From: Vespula vulgaris
Taxonomy: Eukaryota; Arthropoda; Insecta; Hymenoptera; Vespidae
Assembly: GCF_905475345.1 (NCBI RefSeq)
Contig: NC_066595.1
Span: forward strand, 430,501 to 494,500
DNA length: 64,000 nucleotides
Direction of reading: 5' to 3'
The position numbers and the translations under genes were made by a program. The notes under the pieces are model-generated. The model ran no database searches, had not been told where the DNA came from, and worked only from the letters and a program-made list of their open reading frames with translations. Below are positions 58,337 through 64,000 of the stretch, piece after piece; positions within the stretch are counted from its first letter, which is position 1; the number at the start of each line of letters is the position of its first letter.

Positions 58337-60039
58337 GCTGACTCGACCGATAGCGGAGCGCGCTCTCGAGCCTCGATAAATAAGACTTCAACGTGGCAGC
58401 GAGGTGACCCTTTTCTCTATGCGTTGTAAAATTATTTCGCCTATTAACAAGTAAACACCGAGCGCCTGGTTCCGCGATGGCTCCGCGATTGCTGACTTCG
58501 TTAAATACGACGCTCCTCGTAATATTCGTAAAAGTTGCTTTAACATTGTTTCAATTTTATACGGCACGGCATGGCCCGAGACGTATAAAAGAAACGAAGA
58601 ACCATCGTGCGTGGGCAAACGTGGTATTTCTTACGTTCGCAATCCCGATTACGAAAAGTTATTTGCTCGTCGTAAAGGTGCATATACGAGAACGAAGTTG
58701 GAACGTCACGTATTATTACGGTATAACGAAGAAACATCGGTACTTTGACCGCGATGCACGCTCCTCCTAAGGAATTATCGTGCGATTCGCATTACTGCCG
58801 AGGAGTACCACTCGCGTCGAGATAAAAATGATCCTCCAATATTTTTGTAACTCGGATACGTAAATGGATACGTTTTCTCTCAAAATACGCATTCCCCTTT
58901 TCAACCCGAATCATAAGGAATATCTTGAATTCGAGCATACGAATCGAATTCGTGACTGACTTACGATTAGTACTTGCGATTGCGCAAATTCAAAGCGAAC
59001 TACGAGGTACGAAGACGTAAGAGAGGACGACTTTGGAAAGGAGACAGCGAGCAAACTCGGGCGATTCGAGATACGAGGCCGACGCTTCGATCGTTCCTTC
59101 GAGATAATACCGCTCTTGAATCCCAAACAATTCTTATCCGGAGCGACGATGACACTCGAGAGACAGGTAATTAAAAGAGACACCGACCGGCGTCAATCTC
59201 TCGTAAACCGCGTGCGTGCTTCGAAGGGAAGGTGGGAGAAGAGACTATCGATCGGTTCGCTCGTTCGTCGGCTCGTTCGTCCAACGAGAGAAAAGAATCG
59301 AGCGATACGGCGGCGCGTATCGAGCGTATCGATCGATCGAACCGATCGACCCTCGTTTCGTGCGAGACGAGCGTCGGCACCTTCCTTTCTGACGCTCCTT
59401 CGAAAAGAACGATCGATCTCGAAGTTCCGTCACGCGATCGCTCGTCGATCTGTCCGCTCCAAGCGAGTATAGGTGTGTAAGAAGAGCACGCTCGAATCGA
59501 ATCGATTGCGACACCGCGACGCTGGGATTTACCAGGGATTTTGGCGTTTCCACGATAACCACGATGTTTACCGATCGATCGATTCGAGTTTACGACGCGA
59601 CTGATACGACGATCGCAATTAACGAGTCACGGGGGAAGTTACGCGGCGTCGACGTTCAACGATCCGTAACCAACGGTCGATGATAGATCGCGGTCTACGT
59701 AAGGAAATTATACTTCGATTAAACGTAACGACGATCGACGGTAACATCTATTTGCAACGTCGCGTTGTCGTTGAACGGCTCGTTCGTACGTTTCTTTCCA
59801 AAAGTTTCGGTGGAACGTTTCGGACGCTTGGCGAGAAAAAGAAAATGGAAAGCGAAAGTGAAAGAAGAAAAGGTACGCGAACTCGCGTGGGTGCGATCGA
59901 ACGAGGAGGATGTACGCGATGTGGGACGAGTCGGATTCGATCTGTCACTCCCCGTCGTACCGTTCGTGGACGAATCGTCGAAAATATTTGTGCCTTCGCT
60001 TTCACGAGAGGAAAATTCCACGAGCGCTGCGCGGCTATT

Positions 60040-60063
60040 TATACGCATACACGCGTACGCACG
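60040..60063. repeat. Alternating purine-pyrimidine tract
   Basis: 24 bases of perfect alternation with CG, CA and TA steps. Confidence 0.88.
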
Positions 60064-60178
60064 ATCTTTACCCTGCGATTACGTGGGACGGGATCGAACG
60101 ATCCTCTCTCGTCCCTGTTCCTTCACGAATTTCTCTCGTTAATAAAATCTTTGTATCCTCTTCTCGCGTCGACTTTTC

Positions 60179-60181
<3 letters not shown>

Positions 60182-60221
<40 letters not shown>
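60182..60221. repeat. (CT)n microsatellite
   Basis: Nearly 40 bases of pure CT, among the longest CT arrays here. Confidence 0.97.
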
Positions 60222-60222
<1 letters not shown>

Positions 60223-60682
60223 AAAGTAATCATCATCGTTCCACTTATTCTCACGTACGAGCCTCGATCGTATTTACGTGCTATCTACTTGCGCTCCTCG
60301 TTGAGCTAACCGAACGAGCATCGTTATGTCGTAATGAACGAAGCCTTGCGATGATTGAATAATAAAGAGTCTCGAACGGTTAACAACATTTTACGTGTTT
60401 TTTCAAACGACTTCATCGAAGCACGAAGGAAACTTTTGCGTAGGACAGAGAATCGATTCTCTCGTCCGAACGTTCTCGGAGTTCGAGCCGAGCGCGAATA
60501 ATATCGGGCAGAAGTAGGAAGAAACGCGAGAGATTCTCGATCCATCCGCTCGGTGGTAGCCCCTACGGCTTCCATAACTACTCCCACAAGACCGTATAAG
60601 CGAAATCCGCCTGCGGGCTCGCGCGTGTTCCCCTTCAGCGCGCTCCTCTTCTCTCCTCTTCTTCCTCGAGCAACGATTCTTC

Positions 60683-60718
60683 CGTGACGTCGAGCCCGTG
60701 GCGAACGGTATATATAAG
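60683..60718 (+). promoter_or_regulatory. CRE-like and TATA-like pair (weak)
   Basis: TGACGTCG (7 of 8 bases of a cAMP response element) lies about 25 bases before TATATAAG (60711-60718). No initiator or plausible transcript follows at the expected distance. Confidence 0.12.
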
Positions 60719-61354
60719 AGGATAAATTTCTAAGTGAGCGGCGTGCTGCATCACCATATAGGAAAATAATGTGACATTTTTTTCTCGAGCCGTAGTTCGC
60801 CTCCTAAGGAGGAAGAAGAAGGTAACTGCACTCCATACAGATATTCCGTACATGGCTCCCTTCGAGCTCCATGCTCGCCTTTATATGTATACTACGTAGC
60901 GATGGCCACGGTCTTTCCGCTTGCACCGAGAGCGAGCGCGAACGAACGAACGGTACGAGTCGTAACTTATCTAATGCTCGCGTTTTACACGACGCTGCTG
61001 CTCCTCCTCCCCCTTCCCTTTCCTTCTCCACCTCCATCTCCTTCTCCTCTCGTACCACCGTCCACTCCGACGAGCAACCGCATTTGTCGAAGTGATAATA
61101 GAAAGCGTTCGGGAGAAGGAGACGCGAAAAGCGCGCGCTCGGTTCGCACCGTATCGGCTCCCTTTCCCATGCAAATTTTCCTCGCCTCGCGATAACTCTG
61201 ATTGGTTTTATAACGGCACCTACGGCGAGAGATGATTCGAGGATTCCATTCGATTCGAGAGGAAACAAAATTCCGCTATCTCTCCAACGCTACGTACGTA
61301 AGCGCGTTGATTCTATCCTTTTTGGAAAACAAAAGTCACGCACTACCGGAATCG

Positions 61355-61445
61355 CTGGTAATTTGTATGGCGTGTAGCGAGTGAGATACGTTACGGTCGC
61401 TTTCTGCGCTGTAATAAAATTAAATGCCCGTAATACGGGCTCGCT
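61355..61445. promoter_or_regulatory. Patch with short hairpin
   Basis: GCTGGTAATTTGTATGG, GTAATAAAATTAAATG and the 15-base near-palindrome GCCCGTA-A-TACGGGC (61426-61440). The stem pairs perfectly over seven bases around one base. Confidence 0.22.
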
Positions 61446-62508
61446 TTAGAGAGGATTCCGGGTAAGTGTTGTAGATAATCTCCCTGGCGGAAGACAGGTA
61501 TAAATTAGGTGCTGGCCAAGTTTCCTTCTAGGCAGCGATAACCGCACGACGTTCACCTTTCCTTGCGATCGCGTGGTGCATCGAAAATTATATACTTTAT
61601 CACAGGTTGATCCACCACGGTGAATCTGCGCCTGAGATTTCGCCGGGGACTGCGCCGGACTCTCCGCGCCGGCTTTTTGCGCCAGACGGGACCTCGTTTC
61701 TCTTTAATAATTGGACAATGCCATTGTTCCCACCTTCGCGCGGCCGGAGCATCGAGCGAATCGAGGAAAGCGACCGCGGCACGATATGCCTCCCTCGTCG
61801 TTACTCGCCGCGCTCCTCTCTACATCGATAAGCCTACGTGCGATCAACGAACGGCGCTCGTGATTGCCCACCGAGCTTGTACGACCAGACTCGATACGGT
61901 TTGCTAATCGTCCTAGACTCCCTCGTAACTTTGGCTAATAGCTTCGCTTCTTACCAAATTTTATCTTGAAGATTTCCAAACGGACGTCTTTTCGATCGTC
62001 TCGAAGACGTCGAGAAAGAAAGACACGGAATCGAGAGTGTCGAAAGCGAACGAACAGCGCAGAGAGGATAATCGGGAACGGGAGAGAACTCGGCGAGGAG
62101 AGACAGAGAGATTGATGAGAGCGCGCTACGAGTCGTGGCGTGAGGAAGGTCAAGAAGAGGGCTCGCACTTGTTCCTCTTCGCGTTCGTTCCGCGATCCTT
62201 GAACGGCGAGCGAAACGAGCTGGAGGATGAGGACGAGGAAAAGGATGGATCGATTCTGAGCGACGACGCGCCGAGAAGACGTCGGTGATGAGGGAAAGAG
62301 CTGGACGATGAGAGAGAGAGAGAAAGAGGTAGATGGACTCGCTTCGATCTCTAGCAGGTAGCAGAGAGTCCTTCTTTCGCGATTGGACCTCCGACGTAGT
62401 CTCGAGGCAACCTTTTGCAGCGGACTGTATCCCTAACGATATGCGATTGTCGCCCCATTAGATGCACCTCTCACGGGTCCCGGTATATGGATATCTTTCG
62501 CTCCTCTG

Positions 62509-62510
<2 letters not shown>

Positions 62511-62539
<29 letters not shown>

Positions 62540-62540
62540 T
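62511..62540. repeat. (CT)n microsatellite
   Basis: About 28 bases of pure CT. Confidence 0.97.
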
Positions 62541-63483
62541 CCTTCGTGCAGTTGGCAGTCGGAGCCCCCATAGCGTTGTTTATCTCTCGACTATGGCAGC
62601 GTTGCACTCATATAACGAGACGAACCGTAGCCTCCTTGGCTTTCGAACAATGGTCGCGTTCTGTACTCCGATCATAACTGGGAATGGAAGAAAAAGGATA
62701 AGAAGGAGAGAAAAGTAGGTGGACGTAGTGGAAGAAAGGAGGCGCCTTCTAGCTTCCAAGGATCGTCCTTGATTTATGCATCATGCCGGTCGACAGGCGT
62801 AAGAAGAGGAGGAAAAGGAGGAGGAGGCGGAGGTGTATTGTAGTGACCGACTAACCGAACCGACGAGAACTCGTGGTGCTCGTAAAAGCGCGCAGTATTA
62901 TTGGGTCAACTCAGGGAGATCGTGGGTGTTGGCTCGACCGTACGTCGTACCGACACGGAAGGTTCTCCATTAATTGGTAGAAAGCACGGTGACCCGCTGA
63001 GAAGGAGAATACATCTACGTCTACCATTGTATACGGGAATAAATCGATGTACGCTACCTTTTATCTTATCAAATCTCACGTGGATCCGATCGTTTTAATC
63101 GAGATATCGTTGCATCGAAGAAAGTTGGAGAAACGATTTACGCAGGATTTTATCGATGAAAAGATTAAGACGTCCTACGGACGAGTCGGTAGGATCATGC
63201 TCGTATGTACGTTTGGTATAATCGTTGCCTTTACTTTATCTCGGACTCGACGGAAAATTGTAAAGCGCAAGAGTTTAGTGCCAACTATAATTACACGTTA
63301 TCGTACCGATCGTTTCTAGTTGCTTCTTCGTTCCTTAATTACCCCCTTATTTTCTCGCTCTTGCAAGTACATCTGTTATACGTTAGGGAGGATGACTCAG
63401 AAGCGGTAAAGATCGAATCTCGATCGAGATGTTTTCTCAAAAAAGAAAAAAAGAAAATGAAAGAAAAAGTACATAAATAAATA

Positions 63484-63566
63484 GAGAAAGAAAGAAAGAG
63501 AAAGGAGAAGAAGAAGAAGAAGAAGAAGAAGAAGAAGAAGAGAAAAAGAAAGAGAGAAAAAGAAGG
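63484..63566. repeat. Purine tract with (AAG)n
   Basis: About ten pure AAG units within 80 bases of A/G. The minus-strand frame reads a Leu run. Confidence 0.96.
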
Positions 63567-63617
63567 AGCATCGCGTTACGAGCGCGAGCGGAAGTGTCAA
63601 TTTCCGAGCACTACGCA

Positions 63618-63642
63618 GCGTGTATGTGCGCGCACGTACGTA
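63618..63642. repeat. Alternating purine-pyrimidine tract
   Basis: 25 bases of perfect alternation, rich in GC and GT steps. Confidence 0.88.
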
Positions 63643-64000
63643 ATACTAAATAGAAACGGTCAAGGGAGGAGTCGACGACGTTGATAGCTCGAGGCGCGTA
63701 TTTACGCGACGTTATAGATAAAGTCATTAGTATCATCGAGAAGAAGGCGCGCGGGGCCGATTAGCCATGCGAGCTAATTATCCAACGTACGAGCCAGTGC
63801 CGCTCGTCTTTCGCCGTTGACGTATAATAATCCGTGCGAGTCTACAGTCGGCCGATAAACTCAGAAGCAACCTACTCCATTACGCGCATCTCCGAGTTAC
63901 TTTAGTTATGCTTGGAATTACCTCAGGAATCGTGAACGTGCAAGCTCGTTTGGTCTTTCGACGATCTCCTCGTGACTTCGACGATTGCTTTAATTCGAAT

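Larger units (their letters stand above)
48000..64000. other. Non-coding block, rightmost quarter
   Basis: Outside the individual entries I see unique CG-rich sequence with short frames. Examples inspected without support are an Arg/Glu-rich frame at 62037-62288 ending in an acidic then basic tail, and a 209-codon frame at 59680-60309 that ends in a CT-derived Ser/Leu run. Confidence 0.55.

Noticed and set aside
59680..60309. 209-codon plus-strand frame
   Set aside because: Ends in a CT-derived Ser/Leu run. The front is basic and unstructured with the opposite strand open as well.
60711..60718. TATATAAG as a promoter
   Set aside because: No initiator at the right distance and no plausible first exon. 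Kept only as a weak site together with the CRE-like word.
1..64000. tRNA genes
   Set aside because: I looked for GGTTCGANNCC-type B boxes on both strands. The near matches (for example around 43460 and 45112) lack an A box and a foldable cloverleaf.
1..64000. Known insect microRNAs (let-7, bantam, miR-1, miR-9, miR-92, miR-124, miR-184 and others)
   Set aside because: None of the mature sequences I could recall was seen. A systematic hairpin scan was not possible.
1..64000. CRISPR arrays, bacterial operons or prophage
   Set aside because: No spaced direct repeats of suitable length, no ribosome-binding sites and no packed genes. Composition and repeats are those of a eukaryote.
1..64000. 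Mariner/Tc1 or LTR/LINE elements
   Set aside because: No transposase or reverse-transcriptase motifs in any frame and no terminal inverted or long terminal repeats noticed.

Overview
This window looks like eukaryotic, gene-poor DNA from an insect, most likely an aculeate hymenopteran (ant or bee). By eye it has a middling GC content, an exceptional abundance of intact CG dinucleotides even in plainly non-coding stretches, and dozens of GA/CT microsatellites plus GAA/CTT, GGA/CCT and CGA/GTC trinucleotide arrays. No operon-like gene packing, ribosome-binding sites or long reading frames are visible. The taxonomic call is an inference from composition and repeat style, not from a recognised gene.

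I recognise no protein family in any reading frame. The longest open frame is 263 codons, and most of the longer frames run through microsatellites that read as runs of Leu/Ser/Phe, Arg/Glu/Lys or Asp. I found no tRNA, rRNA, known microRNA, transposase, reverse transcriptase, terminal repeats or CRISPR array. The simplest reading is a large intergenic region or one or more long introns, possibly a regulatory desert around a developmental gene.

Layout: 0-12 kb is simple-sequence-rich DNA with one coherent gene-start candidate (TATA box near 4822, ATG at 4910, splice donor at 5076). 12-14 kb holds the most regulatory-looking stretch: a CG-poor patch with a hairpin (12.04-12.24 kb), a promoter-like arrangement (12.54-12.67 kb), an 11-base minisatellite (13.1 kb), and an exon-like segment with a signal-peptide-like start (13542-13734). 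14-21 kb carries polypyrimidine tracts, E-box patches and an exon-like CG-poor patch near 20.8 kb. 22.45-23.45 kb is a distinct CG-poor block open on both strands. 28-36 kb contains minus- and plus-strand exon-like pieces (29.8, 30.2, 35.0 kb) and a T-box-like motif pair. 39-48 kb is notable for long alternating purine-pyrimidine tracts (possible Z-DNA), a GGA array and a 23-base inverted repeat. 48-64 kb contains further microsatellites, an 18-base perfect palindrome and homeodomain-type AT-rich sites.

All exon and regulatory calls are low-confidence hypotheses from single-sequence reading. The repeats are seen directly and are reliable. No set of genes working together can be described.
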